Below the pieces are notes generated by a model that saw nothing but the letters and a program-made list of their open reading frames with translations, ran no database searches and had not been told where the DNA came from. DNA of 64,000 nucleotides from Pseudomonas fluorescens. Lineage in GTDB: Bacteria; Pseudomonadota; Gammaproteobacteria; Pseudomonadales; Pseudomonadaceae. A program made the position numbers and the translations under genes. Location of the stretch: contig NZ_LACC01000026.1 in NCBI RefSeq assembly GCF_000967965.1, positions 124,001 to 188,000 of the forward strand, given 5' to 3'. This document shows, one piece after another, positions 16,990-25,046 of this stretch. The first letter of the stretch is position 1. Each line of letters begins with the position of its first letter.

Positions 16990-19185
16990 CTATTTCAGAT
17001 CGAAGCGATCCAGGTTCATCACTTTTGTCCACGCAGCGACGAAGTCCTTGACGAACTTCTGCTGCGCATCGGCGGTGGCATAGAACTCGGCCAACGCACG
17101 CAACTGCGCATTGGAACCAAAGACCAGGTCAACCCGCGTCCCTGTCCACTTCACTGCACCGGTCTTGCGATCACGCCCTTCAAACTCCTGTTGGGCATCC
17201 GACACGGGCTTCCACTCCACCCCCATATCGAGCAGGTTGGTGAAGAAGTCATTGGTCAAGGCTTCCGGCCGTGAGGTGAAGACACCGTGTTTGCTCTGGC
17301 CGACATTGGCGTTCAACACCCGTAGCCCACCCAGCAATACCGTCATTTCCGGCGCGCTGAGCGTCAGCAGTTGCGCCTTGTCGATCAGCAATTTTTCGGC
17401 CGGCACACGGTACTGTTGCTTCAGGTAATTACGGAAACCGTCGGCAATCGGTTCAAGGAAACCGAAGGATTCGACATCGGTCTGTTCCTGGCTGGCGTCC
17501 ATGCGTCCCGGCGTGAAAGGCACCGTCACACTTTGGCCGGCATTTTTCGCGGCCTGTTCCACGCCCACGCCACCGGCGAGCACGATCAGGTCGGCCAGGG
17601 AGATTTTCTTGCCGCCACTGTTGAACTCGTTCTGGATGCTTTCGAGTTTTGCCAGCACGCGGGCCAGTTGTTCTGGCTGGTTGGCCTCCCAAGACTTCTG
17701 TGGCGCCAGGCGCAGGCGACCGCCATTGGCACCGCCGCGTTTATCGGAGCCACGGAAAGACGAAGCGGCCGCCCAAGCTGTAGATACAAGCTGCGAGACT
17801 GACAGCCCCGAGGCCGCAATTTTGCCCTTGAGCGCGGCCACATCGCTGTCATTGACCAGCGGATGATCGACAGCAGGGATCGGGTCTTGCCACAGCAGTT
17901 CTTCGTTCGGCATTTCCGGGCCGAGGTAGCGTGAAAGCGGCCCCATGTCACGGTGAATCAGCTTGTACCAGGCACGGGCGAAGGCGTCGGCCAACTGGTC
18001 TGGATTGGCCAGGAAGCGCCGGGAAATCGGCTCGTAGATCGGGTCGAAGCGTAGCGACAAGTCCGTGGTCAGCATGGTCGGATCACGCCGTTTGGACGTA
18101 TCAAAGGCATCTGGAATGGTGCCGGCGCCAGCGCCGTTTTTCGGCTTCCACTGGTTTGCCCCCGCCGGGCTCTTGGTCAGTTCCCATTCGTAACCGAACA
18201 GGTTTTCCAGGTAGTTGTTGCTCCACCGGGTTGGCGTGGTCGTCCAGGTCACTTCCAGACCACTGGAGATGGCGTCGGCACCGCTACCGGTACCGAACGT
18301 GCTCTTCCAGCCCAGGCCCTGCAGTTCGAGGCCGGCGCCTTCGGGCTCAGGCCCGACATGGTCGACAGGACCGGCACCGTGGGTTTTGCCGAAGGCATGA
18401 CCGCCAGCGATCAACGCGACGGTTTCCTCGTCGTTCATGGCCATGCGCGCAAAGGTTTCACGGATGTCCTTCCCGGCGGCGACCGGATCAGAGTTGCCTT
18501 CAGGGCCTTCGGGGTTTACGTAGATCAGGCCCATCTGCACGGCGGCGAGTGGGTTTTCCAGATTGCGCTCTACGGGAGCTTGCCCGGCATCTTTGCCATA
18601 ACGCACGTCGCCCCCCAGCCACTTGCTTTCAGAACCCCAGTAGACGTCTTCGTCCGGTTCCCAGACATCCGGGCGGCCGCCGGAAAAACCAAAGGTCTTG
18701 AAGCCCATGGATTCCAGTGCAACGTTGCCGGTGAGGACGATCAGGTCGGCCCAGGAGACTTTGTTGCCGTACTTTTGCTTGATCGGCCAGAGCAGCCGAC
18801 GGGCCTTGTCGAGGCTGACGTTGTCCGGCCAGCTGTTGAGCGGTGCAAAGCGTTGCTGGCCGGAACCGGCGCCACCCCGGCCATCACCGGTGCGATAGGT
18901 GCCTGCGGCGTGCCAGGACATGCGAATAAAAAAAGGCCCATAGTGACCGAAGTCCGCCGGCCACCAGTCCTGGGAATCGGTCATCAGCGCATTCAGGTCT
19001 TTTTTCAGCGCCTGGAAGTCCAGGCTCTTGAAGGCTTCGGCGTAGTTGAAGTCGCCCCCCAGCGGGTCAGACTTTGGCGAGTGTTGACTCAGGATCTTCA
19101 GGTTCAGTTGGTTCGGCCACCAGTCGCGGTTCGTCGTGCCACCGCCAGCGGCGTGATTGAACGGGCATTTCGATTCAGTTGACAT
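16990..19185 (-). CDS. katG: Catalase-peroxidase KatG
   Basis: 731 residues, full length for a bifunctional haem catalase-peroxidase with two tandem peroxidase domains. The distal side is intact: Arg, Trp and His in IRMSWHAAGTYR. The Tyr for the Met-Tyr-Trp crosslink is in QMGLIYVNPEG, and the proximal haem histidine is in IAGGHAFGKTHGAG. It destroys hydrogen peroxide in the cytoplasm. AGGAG lies 8 bp before the ATG. An OxyR-like site lies 70-107 bp upstream. Confidence 0.97.
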   Translation of the reverse strand: MSTESKCPFNHAAGGGTTNRDWWPNQLNLKILSQHSPKSDPLGGDFNYAEAFKSLDFQALKKDLNALMTDSQDWWPADFGHYGPFFIRMSWHAAGTYRTGDGRGGAGSGQQRFAPLNSWPDNVSLDKARRLLWPIKQKYGNKVSWADLIVLTGNVALESMGFKTFGFSGGRPDVWEPDEDVYWGSESKWLGGDVRYGKDAGQAPVERNLENPLAAVQMGLIYVNPEGPEGNSDPVAAGKDIRETFARMAMNDEETVALIAGGHAFGKTHGAGPVDHVGPEPEGAGLELQGLGWKSTFGTGSGADAISSGLEVTWTTTPTRWSNNYLENLFGYEWELTKSPAGANQWKPKNGAGAGTIPDAFDTSKRRDPTMLTTDLSLRFDPIYEPISRRFLANPDQLADAFARAWYKLIHRDMGPLSRYLGPEMPNEELLWQDPIPAVDHPLVNDSDVAALKGKIAASGLSVSQLVSTAWAAASSFRGSDKRGGANGGRLRLAPQKSWEANQPEQLARVLAKLESIQNEFNSGGKKISLADLIVLAGGVGVEQAAKNAGQSVTVPFTPGRMDASQEQTDVESFGFLEPIADGFRNYLKQQYRVPAEKLLIDKAQLLTLSAPEMTVLLGGLRVLNANVGQSKHGVFTSRPEALTNDFFTNLLDMGVEWKPVSDAQQEFEGRDRKTGAVKWTGTRVDLVFGSNAQLRALAEFYATADAQQKFVKDFVAAWTKVMNLDRFDLK

Positions 19186-19494
19186 GGCATCTCCTCTTGA
19201 TTTTGTTTTCAGCTAACCACCCTTGAGCGTGGATCCGGATCACCGATTGATGAAATAGCTTTTCGGTATGGGATCCATAGCATTAAGGCTATGACAACCC
19301 CTTGATCAGTCGCTCCAGACCATCCATTAAAGTACCGGTCGGGGAAACTGTCGCTTCATCTGGGGAGATAGCTGAAAAACAGCGCAAATCAGCAAGAAAG
19401 TGCAAGTTCATGAACTCCTGCCACAATGGATTAATACTATTTGCTACAAGGATGTTGGCGATCGGAAGGATTGTTTGACGCGAGAGGTTTCGCC
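19186..19494. other. katG upstream region, no gene seen
   Basis: 309 bp between katG and the small membrane protein. It holds the katG ribosome site, the OxyR-like array and presumably the promoters of both divergent genes. I see no convincing coding frame or RNA gene. Confidence 0.6.
19255..19292. promoter_or_regulatory. OxyR-like site upstream of katG
   Basis: ATAG-N7-GTAT-N7-ATAG matches three of the four OxyR tetranucleotides at the exact 7-bp spacing; the fourth, CTAT, is present one base late (N8). Together with its place 70-107 bp before katG, a classic OxyR target, this supports peroxide induction. Confidence 0.55.
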
Positions 19495-19701
19495 ATGCTC
19501 CTAAACGCCATTGTCATCTGGTCATTACTGTCGATCATCATCGTTGCCGTGCTCTGCCGCCTGGTGCATAACGCCAAGGTCGCCGACCGGGCACTCAAGA
19601 TCGCCAAACGGGATCATCAGCCTCAGGGACGAATGCCTGACAATGTTTCCATGACCCGGGACAACGGTGGCGACGACGATTCGCATCGCCCCGGCGCCTG
19701 A
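19495..19701 (+). CDS. Small single-pass membrane protein
   Basis: 68 residues: one strong membrane helix (LNAIVIWSLLSIIIVAVLCRLV, about residues 2-24), then a basic stretch and an acidic, Asp-rich tail (GGDDDSH). GAGAGG sits 7 bp before this ATG; an earlier in-frame start lacks one. It has its own terminator at 19730-19765, so it is a stand-alone unit. I do not recognise a family. Confidence 0.65.
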   Translation: MLLNAIVIWSLLSIIIVAVLCRLVHNAKVADRALKIAKRDHQPQGRMPDNVSMTRDNGGDDDSHRPGA

Positions 19702-19729
19702 ACCCATCAGGGGGTTCCTGCACTCATAG

Positions 19730-19765
19730 AAAAATGCTCCGTATCGAAAGATATGGAGCATTTTT
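19730..19765 (+). terminator. Intrinsic terminator after the small membrane protein
   Basis: AAAAATGCTCC pairs with GGAGCATTTTT around a short loop with one wobble in the stem, giving a strong hairpin flanked by A and T runs. It should work in both directions. Confidence 0.85.
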
Positions 19766-20039
19766 CTTTATGGCTTACATCTTGAATGTGACCGGGGGCA
19801 GGAACGTTAGAGGGGTTGGACTGAAGCGCACTTCACATGGCCTGTGTTCCTTCCGTGTAGGAAATGGTTTGTTAGTTATTGCGAAATTTCCTATTTGTAC
19901 ATTTGGCTATGCCATTGGATTGCTTTCAGCAAGCGTCCCACCGTCTTATTCGTCGTCGCCCAATATCCTCTCTGCTCAGCGCTTTTGCCGAGATGAGAAG
20001 GGATGGCAATTCAAATCGATGACGATAAGGAAGTTGTAA

Positions 20040-20540
20040 ATGAATGCACCTCCCCTTCCCTTGTATACCAACGAAGTCTCTCCTGAGTTTCTCTGCCGCC
20101 TGGACGACTCTCCCTTCACCGAAGAGCAACTTGCGGGATTTGACAATGAAGTCATGGCGATCATCCATCTGCAGCAGGCTTACACTGAAGAACACCGCCC
20201 TTACGCCATCTACCGTGTGGCTACCGAGGGCAGTCAAACCCGTTATGGCGGAGTGATCCAACAGGCCGCAGCGCCGCTGGTGTTCACATTGGATAACGGT
20301 CAGAAAGTCACTGCGGCACAGAAAGGCGATTATGTCGTGTATGCCGATGGGGGTACGGCGCAGATCATCACGGGCGCGGGAGAAGGAGATAATGATTTGG
20401 CGCTGGTCGGCAGCCGACTTTGCAATGGCGACGAAATCATCAACACGTTGCAAGGCAGTTACCTGCTCGTTGCACGTGAAGGTGTATCGATGGCAGAGGA
20501 TTTTCTGCCCTCTATCGAGGGAGCAGAAACCAATGAGTAA
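20040..20540 (+). CDS. Conserved protein encoded upstream of PAAR-LysM effector
   Basis: 166 residues, acidic, no signal peptide or membrane segment. I do not recognise a named domain. Its 3' end overlaps the start of the PAAR effector by 8 bp, and GAGGGAG just inside its end serves as the effector's ribosome site, so the two are coupled. Genes placed this way in T6SS effector operons are usually adaptors or chaperones that load the effector onto VgrG; that role is inferred here. Confidence 0.75.
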   Translation: MNAPPLPLYTNEVSPEFLCRLDDSPFTEEQLAGFDNEVMAIIHLQQAYTEEHRPYAIYRVATEGSQTRYGGVIQQAAAPLVFTLDNGQKVTAAQKGDYVVYADGGTAQIITGAGEGDNDLALVGSRLCNGDEIINTLQGSYLLVAREGVSMAEDFLPSIEGAETNE

Positions 20541-21945
20541 GGGATATTTCATTGGCCTGGACGACAAGACCACCTGTGGCGGCAAGGTCCTGGATGGCGA
20601 TACCCGGATCATGATGTACGGTATCGCTCATGCCCGCGACGGTGACCGAGTCACCTGTGGCAAGGATGGCGAGACTTACAAAATTATCGGTGGCATTTCG
20701 CACATGATCAGTCATGGCAAGGCCATGGCCGGCACGCTGGATAGCCATAGTGGTTGCCCCTGTAAGGCCCAACTGATCCCCTCGGTAACTACGGCCAGCT
20801 ACCGCAACGAAAGCTCGGCACCGACCGGTGTCAGGCGAGCCGCTCCACCGGTAGAGTCGTCGGTAAGCAGTCGCCCGGTGGCGCCTGCTCAATCCGGTTT
20901 CGTTTCGGCTAACCATCCAGCGCCTCCGGCATTCAGCAGCGCCCTGGCTGAGGAACCCGGCTTCTATATCGTGCCCAAAAGCATGACGCGGGAGGCGCTG
21001 GAAGCCAGTCTTTTTGGCTGGAGTGATCAGGCGGTGATGAGGAAGTTTCAAGCGCTGAATCCAGGTCTCGGAGACGTCAAAGCGGGTTCGATGATCGTGC
21101 TGGGCGATCCGAACAACACCTCCTGCACCTATCAGGAAGCCCTACTGATGCAGGCCGCTCAACAGGTCAAGTTGGCCCTCGATCCCCTGACGCCGGAAGA
21201 AGCCGAATTCATGTTCCGCCACGCGGCTGAAATCGCCAGTTTTACCGGCGAGACTTCGACCTGGCTCGGCGTCAGCGCGGTGGTGATGGAAAAACACCTG
21301 ACACGATTGGGTGAAACCCTGCAAGCCATGGAGCGCCTGCATCAGGAAAGCTATCGTCAGCATGGCCACCTCAAATCGCCACAGTTCTTTGCCGAGCGCC
21401 AGCGGCTGCTCGCCCAACTGGACGCCCACCTGTTGAACTCCACTCGCCTGCGTGGCCAGACCACCTTGGGCGATCACCCAAAGTTGAAGACGGCGCTTGG
21501 CATTTCCAGCCGTAGTCTGGTGCACCACTGGGACAAGGCGGGGGCGCCGGGGCAGATACCGGGGTATTCCACTCATGTGAATGCAATCAGTCGGGCTGCC
21601 AAGTACATGAGCACCGGTGGTTACATCGGAATTGGCATTGGCGGGGTTTCGTCGTTGCTGGCTATTCAGGAGGTTTGTGTTGGTGACTCTGGAACTGCGT
21701 GCGAGAAGGTCAGGTTTACTGAAGGTGGGAAATTTGCTGGGTCTACTGTTGGTGGAATTATCGGTGGTGAGATTGGCAAATATACAAGTGGACCTGTCTG
21801 CTTGGCGCTTGGATTCTCTACAGGCGTGGGAGGAGTTATCTGTGTGGCAACAGTAATTGGTGTTGGCGCATGGGTGGGTACGACCAGAGGTGCTCAACGG
21901 GGAGAGGTCATCGGCGAGACACTGTATGAGGCTGCTCAGCCTTGA
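20533..21945 (+). CDS. PAAR-LysM T6SS effector with glycine-zipper toxin domain
   Basis: 470 residues. Residues 1-95 are a PAAR spike tip (LDDKTTCGGKVLDGDT, ARDGDRVTCGKDGETY, SHSGCPCKAQ). After a Pro/Ser linker, about 140-195 look like a LysM module (FYIVPKSMTREALEASLFG, NPGLGDVKAGSMIVLGDP). The last ~110 residues are Gly-rich and hydrophobic with GxxxG spacing (GGYIGIGIGG, GGIIGGEIG, FSTGVGGVICVATVIGVG), as in pore-forming or membrane-depolarising toxins. Codon use becomes less GC-rich from about 21600. The next gene is a small membrane protein, the expected immunity type. PAAR is sure, LysM likely, pore formation inferred. Confidence 0.8.
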   Translation: MSKGYFIGLDDKTTCGGKVLDGDTRIMMYGIAHARDGDRVTCGKDGETYKIIGGISHMISHGKAMAGTLDSHSGCPCKAQLIPSVTTASYRNESSAPTGVRRAAPPVESSVSSRPVAPAQSGFVSANHPAPPAFSSALAEEPGFYIVPKSMTREALEASLFGWSDQAVMRKFQALNPGLGDVKAGSMIVLGDPNNTSCTYQEALLMQAAQQVKLALDPLTPEEAEFMFRHAAEIASFTGETSTWLGVSAVVMEKHLTRLGETLQAMERLHQESYRQHGHLKSPQFFAERQRLLAQLDAHLLNSTRLRGQTTLGDHPKLKTALGISSRSLVHHWDKAGAPGQIPGYSTHVNAISRAAKYMSTGGYIGIGIGGVSSLLAIQEVCVGDSGTACEKVRFTEGGKFAGSTVGGIIGGEIGKYTSGPVCLALGFSTGVGGVICVATVIGVGAWVGTTRGAQRGEVIGETLYEAAQP

Positions 21946-22325
21946 TCAGCAATTGGCCTGTCTGGGCGATTCTCGTTTTCAATGGCGGGCCACTGCTATT
22001 GGGAGTTGCGGGTATCGCGTACTCCCTTTATTTGGGCCGTCATCTGGACGCCATGATGGAAGCGTTGAAGAACAGTCGTTATATCTACATCTGGGGACCG
22101 GGTCTGCGAAATCAGGGTTGGCTTGCGCGCATCATGCTGATAGCAAAAATCGCCGGGATGGTGATGATGCCCAAAGCATCAATCCGGATTGGTGAGCTGG
22201 ACCCCGTGGATATTAAAAACTTCCCTCCGCACCTTAAGCGTCTTCTGAAAATCAAAGCAGTGATGTTGGTTGGTAGCGGTGTTTGGCTGTTGGTTGCATC
22301 TCTGCTAGTGGAATTCAGATTATAG
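21942..22325 (+). CDS. Probable membrane immunity protein for the PAAR-LysM effector
   Basis: 127 residues from a TTG start that overlaps the effector stop, with GAGG 10 bp upstream. Two hydrophobic spans are clear (PVWAILVFNGGPLLLGVAGIAYSL near the N-terminus and MLVGSGVWLLVASLLVEF near the end), with a third weaker one around LIAKIAGMVMM. An inner-membrane immunity protein fits a toxin that inserts into the membrane. No family recognised. Confidence 0.7.
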   Translation: MISNWPVWAILVFNGGPLLLGVAGIAYSLYLGRHLDAMMEALKNSRYIYIWGPGLRNQGWLARIMLIAKIAGMVMMPKASIRIGELDPVDIKNFPPHLKRLLKIKAVMLVGSGVWLLVASLLVEFRL

Positions 22326-22326
22326 G

Positions 22327-22420
22327 ATGGACGAATACTCCAAGCTAAAGACGGCCCTCGGCATTTCCAGTCGAAGCCTGGTGCACCACTGATAAAAGGC
22401 CGGTGCACCAGGAGAGATAA
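22327..22420 (+). pseudogene. Fragment of a second copy of the effector gene
   Basis: This stretch repeats the effector segment at 21481-21558: KLKTALGISSRSLVHH is encoded in both places with only synonymous changes, but here the next two codons (Trp, Asp in the intact gene) are stop codons. Similarity ends after the AGAPG-like stretch. It is the scar of a duplicated or replaced effector 3' end, as seen in polymorphic toxin loci. Confidence 0.75.
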
Positions 22421-22491
22421 GAAACTGGACTGCGGTATGCAAACAGCGCCGGAGCAGACAGCGTGAAAACGCGGCCTGCCAATTTCAAAAA

Positions 22492-22522
22492 CAAATGCCC
22501 CGATTTTGTCGGGGCATTTGTT
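22492..22522 (+). terminator. Strong hairpin terminator after the effector-immunity unit
   Basis: ACAAATGCCCCGA and its exact complement form a 13-bp stem with a TTTTG loop. It ends the plus-strand effector operon and faces the convergent cstA-partner gene. Confidence 0.8.
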
Positions 22523-22576
22523 AGGTTGGCCTTAAGTGCATTTTCACACAACCTTTTCAGCCGGTTTTTTATTCAC

Positions 22577-22774
22577 TCAACAGCACTTCGGTCCGGCTTT
22601 ACTGCCGTAACGGGCTTCCTGGCGCTCGCGGAAGAACGCCTCGTAGTCCATCACCGGTTTGTCCGGGTGCTTGTTCTGCATATGCTCGACGTAGTTGTCG
22701 TAGTCGGGCATGCCGACCATCAGGCGCGCGGCCTGACCGAGGTATTTACCGAGACGACTCAGGTCATTGAACAT
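22577..22774 (-). CDS. YbdD/YjiX-family small protein
   Basis: 65 residues with the family's pattern: KYLGQAARLMVGMPDYDNYVEH, a HP-K-PVMDYEAFFRERQEARYG stretch, and a Cys-rich end (KCC). Such proteins are nearly always encoded right after CstA/BtsT transporters, as here (2-bp gap), and probably assist the transporter, though the mechanism is unknown. Confidence 0.9.
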   Translation of the reverse strand: MFNDLSRLGKYLGQAARLMVGMPDYDNYVEHMQNKHPDKPVMDYEAFFRERQEARYGSKAGPKCC

Positions 22775-22776
22775 GA

Positions 22777-24834
22777 TCAGGCATCCGGCAGCGCGTGGAA
22801 TGGCGCTTCCTTGTCCGTACGCTCCTTGGTGCCCCAGGCAGCGATGCCGACCTTGAGCGCGAAGAACAGGATGCTGAACACCACGAACAGGAACAGCGCA
22901 GTCAGCGTTGCGTTGGTGTAGGCGTTGAAGATCACGTGCTGCATCTGGTCGATGCTCTTGGCCGGGGCCAGCACCTGACCGTTAGCCAAGGCATCGCTGT
23001 ACTTCTTCGCCAGTGCGAGGAAGCCGATCGCCGGGTTGGCGTCGAACAGCTTGATGAAGCCCGCTGTCGTGGTGCAGATCAGCAGCCACACGGCCGGCAG
23101 CAAGGTCACCCAGACATAACGCTGGCGCTTCATCTTGATCAGCACGACGGTGCCGAGCATCAGGGCGATACCGGCCAGCATCTGGTTGGAGATACCGAAC
23201 AGCGGCCACAAGGTGTTGATGCCACCCAGTGGATCGATCACGCCCTGGTACAGCAGATAACCCCACATAGCCACGCAACCGGCGGTTGCAAGCAGGTTGG
23301 CGGTCCAGGATTCGGTGCGTTTGAGCGCCGGGACGAAGGAGCCGAGCAAATCCTGGAGCATGAAACGCCCGGCACGGGTGCCGGCGTCGACTGCGGTCAG
23401 GATGAACAGCGCTTCGAACAGGATCGCGAAGTGGTACCAGAACGCCATGGTGTTCTCGCCCGGCAACACGTGGTGCAGGATCTGCGCGATACCGACCGCC
23501 AGGGTCGGTGCACCGCCGGCACGGGCCAGGATGGTGGTTTCACCGATGTCGTGGGCTACGGCTTGCAGGGCTTCCGGGGTAATGGCGAAGCCCCAGCTGC
23601 TGACGGTTTGTGCAACGGCCACCGCATCGGCACCGACTACAGCCGCCGGGCTGTTCATGGCGAAGTACACACCCGGATCGATCACGGAAGCCGCGACCAT
23701 GGCCATGATCGCCACGAAGGACTCCATCAGCATGCCGCCGTAACCGATGTAACGGGCATGCCCCTCACTGGCGAGCAATTTCGGCGTGGTGCCGGAAGCG
23801 ATCAGCGCATGGAAGCCCGACACCGCGCCACAGGCGATAGTGATGAACAGGAACGGGAACAGACCGCCCTTCCATACCGGGCCGGTGCCGTCGATGAACT
23901 GGGTCAGGGCCGGCATTTTCAGCTCGGGCATGGTCACCAGGATGCCGATGGCCAGGGCGACGATGGTGCCGATCTTCAGGAAGGTGGAGAGGTAATCACG
24001 GGGCGCCAGGATCAGCCACACCGGCAATACCGCCGCGACAAAACCGTAGCCGATCAGCATCCAGGTGATCTGAAGACCGGTAAAGGTAAAGGCCTTGGCC
24101 CACACCGGGTCAGCGGCAATCTGCCCGCCGAGCCAGATCGAACCCAACAGCAACAGCACACCGATGACCGAGATTTCGCCAATGCGACCCGGGCGGATGT
24201 AGCGCATGTAGATGCCCATGAACATCGCGATCGGGATGGTCGCCATCACCGTGAAAATGCCCCACGGGCTCTCGGCCAGGGCTTTCACGACGATCAGCGC
24301 CAGCACCGCGAGGATGATGATCATGATCAGGAAGCAGCCGAACAGCGCGATGGTGCCAGGGATGCGGCCCATTTCTTCGCGGACCATGTCGCCCAGGGAA
24401 CGACCGTTGCGGCGGGTGGACATGAACAGGACCATGAAGTCCTGAACGGCACCGGCCAGCACCACGCCAGCGATCAGCCACAGCGTGCCGGGCAAGTAAC
24501 CCATCTGCGCTGCCAATACCGGTCCGACCAAAGGCCCCGCGCCGGCAATGGCGGCGAAGTGGTGCCCGAACAGCACGTGTTTGTTGGTCGGCACGTAGTC
24601 CAGACCATCGTTATTGAGCACAGCCGGCGTGGCCCGATTGGGGTCGAGCTGCATCACTTTATTGGCGATGAACAGGCTGTAGTAGCGGTAGGCAACGAGG
24701 TAGATGGCGACGGCTGCGACTACGATCCACAGGGCGTTGATCGCTTCGCCGCGGCGCAGGGCCACGACACTCAGCGCAATCGCTCCCAGGACAGCCACGG
24801 CAAACCAGGCGAGGTGTTTAGCCAGACGGGGCAT
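22777..24834 (-). CDS. cstA: CstA-family carbon-starvation / pyruvate-type transporter
   Basis: 685 residues, about 16-18 membrane segments, full CstA length. Family stretches are clear: TNKHVLFGHHFAAIAGAGPL near the N-terminus, GAVQDFMVLFMSTRRNGRSLG, CGAVSGFHALIASGTTPK and TAVDAGTRAGRF. Relatives import pyruvate (BtsT) or peptides at the inner membrane during carbon limitation. AGGAG precedes the start. Upstream is a divergent sensor kinase-regulator pair and a 15-bp inverted repeat, suggesting two-component control. Confidence 0.92.
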   Translation of the reverse strand: MPRLAKHLAWFAVAVLGAIALSVVALRRGEAINALWIVVAAVAIYLVAYRYYSLFIANKVMQLDPNRATPAVLNNDGLDYVPTNKHVLFGHHFAAIAGAGPLVGPVLAAQMGYLPGTLWLIAGVVLAGAVQDFMVLFMSTRRNGRSLGDMVREEMGRIPGTIALFGCFLIMIIILAVLALIVVKALAESPWGIFTVMATIPIAMFMGIYMRYIRPGRIGEISVIGVLLLLGSIWLGGQIAADPVWAKAFTFTGLQITWMLIGYGFVAAVLPVWLILAPRDYLSTFLKIGTIVALAIGILVTMPELKMPALTQFIDGTGPVWKGGLFPFLFITIACGAVSGFHALIASGTTPKLLASEGHARYIGYGGMLMESFVAIMAMVAASVIDPGVYFAMNSPAAVVGADAVAVAQTVSSWGFAITPEALQAVAHDIGETTILARAGGAPTLAVGIAQILHHVLPGENTMAFWYHFAILFEALFILTAVDAGTRAGRFMLQDLLGSFVPALKRTESWTANLLATAGCVAMWGYLLYQGVIDPLGGINTLWPLFGISNQMLAGIALMLGTVVLIKMKRQRYVWVTLLPAVWLLICTTTAGFIKLFDANPAIGFLALAKKYSDALANGQVLAPAKSIDQMQHVIFNAYTNATLTALFLFVVFSILFFALKVGIAAWGTKERTDKEAPFHALPDA

Positions 24835-24954
24835 AGCGTGTCTCCTGCCGACAGCCAGTGACTGCGGCGGTAATTTTTATAATTGTGTCCGCAGTGCGGA
24901 GCTGGCCCAATATCTGCGCATGTCGTCCACAAATAAATCCGCGTTACTACGTAC

Positions 24955-24986
24955 GTGGTGTCTACGTAGTTCTACGTAGACACCAC
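24955..24986. promoter_or_regulatory. 15-bp perfect inverted repeat between cstA and sensor kinase
   Basis: GTGGTGTCTACGTAG is followed after TT by its exact complement, and a further CTACGTA element lies just before it (24948 on). It lies 121 bp from the cstA start and 61 bp from the kinase start. The repeated TCTACGTAG-like core fits an operator for the LuxR-type regulator encoded next door; the dyad could also act as an RNA hairpin. Confidence 0.5.
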
Positions 24987-25046
24987 CGCTCCTACAGGAC
25001 GCCTCTTTGGCATATGATCCGAGCCTTCGCGTGGGCAGGAGTCAAC

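Noticed and set aside
19734..20039. 101-codon frame before the PAAR adaptor gene
   Set aside because: It starts inside the terminator stem at 19730-19765 and has no coding-like pattern.
22795..24861. 688-codon plus-strand frame opposite cstA
   Set aside because: Antisense shadow; the minus-strand CstA protein is unambiguous.
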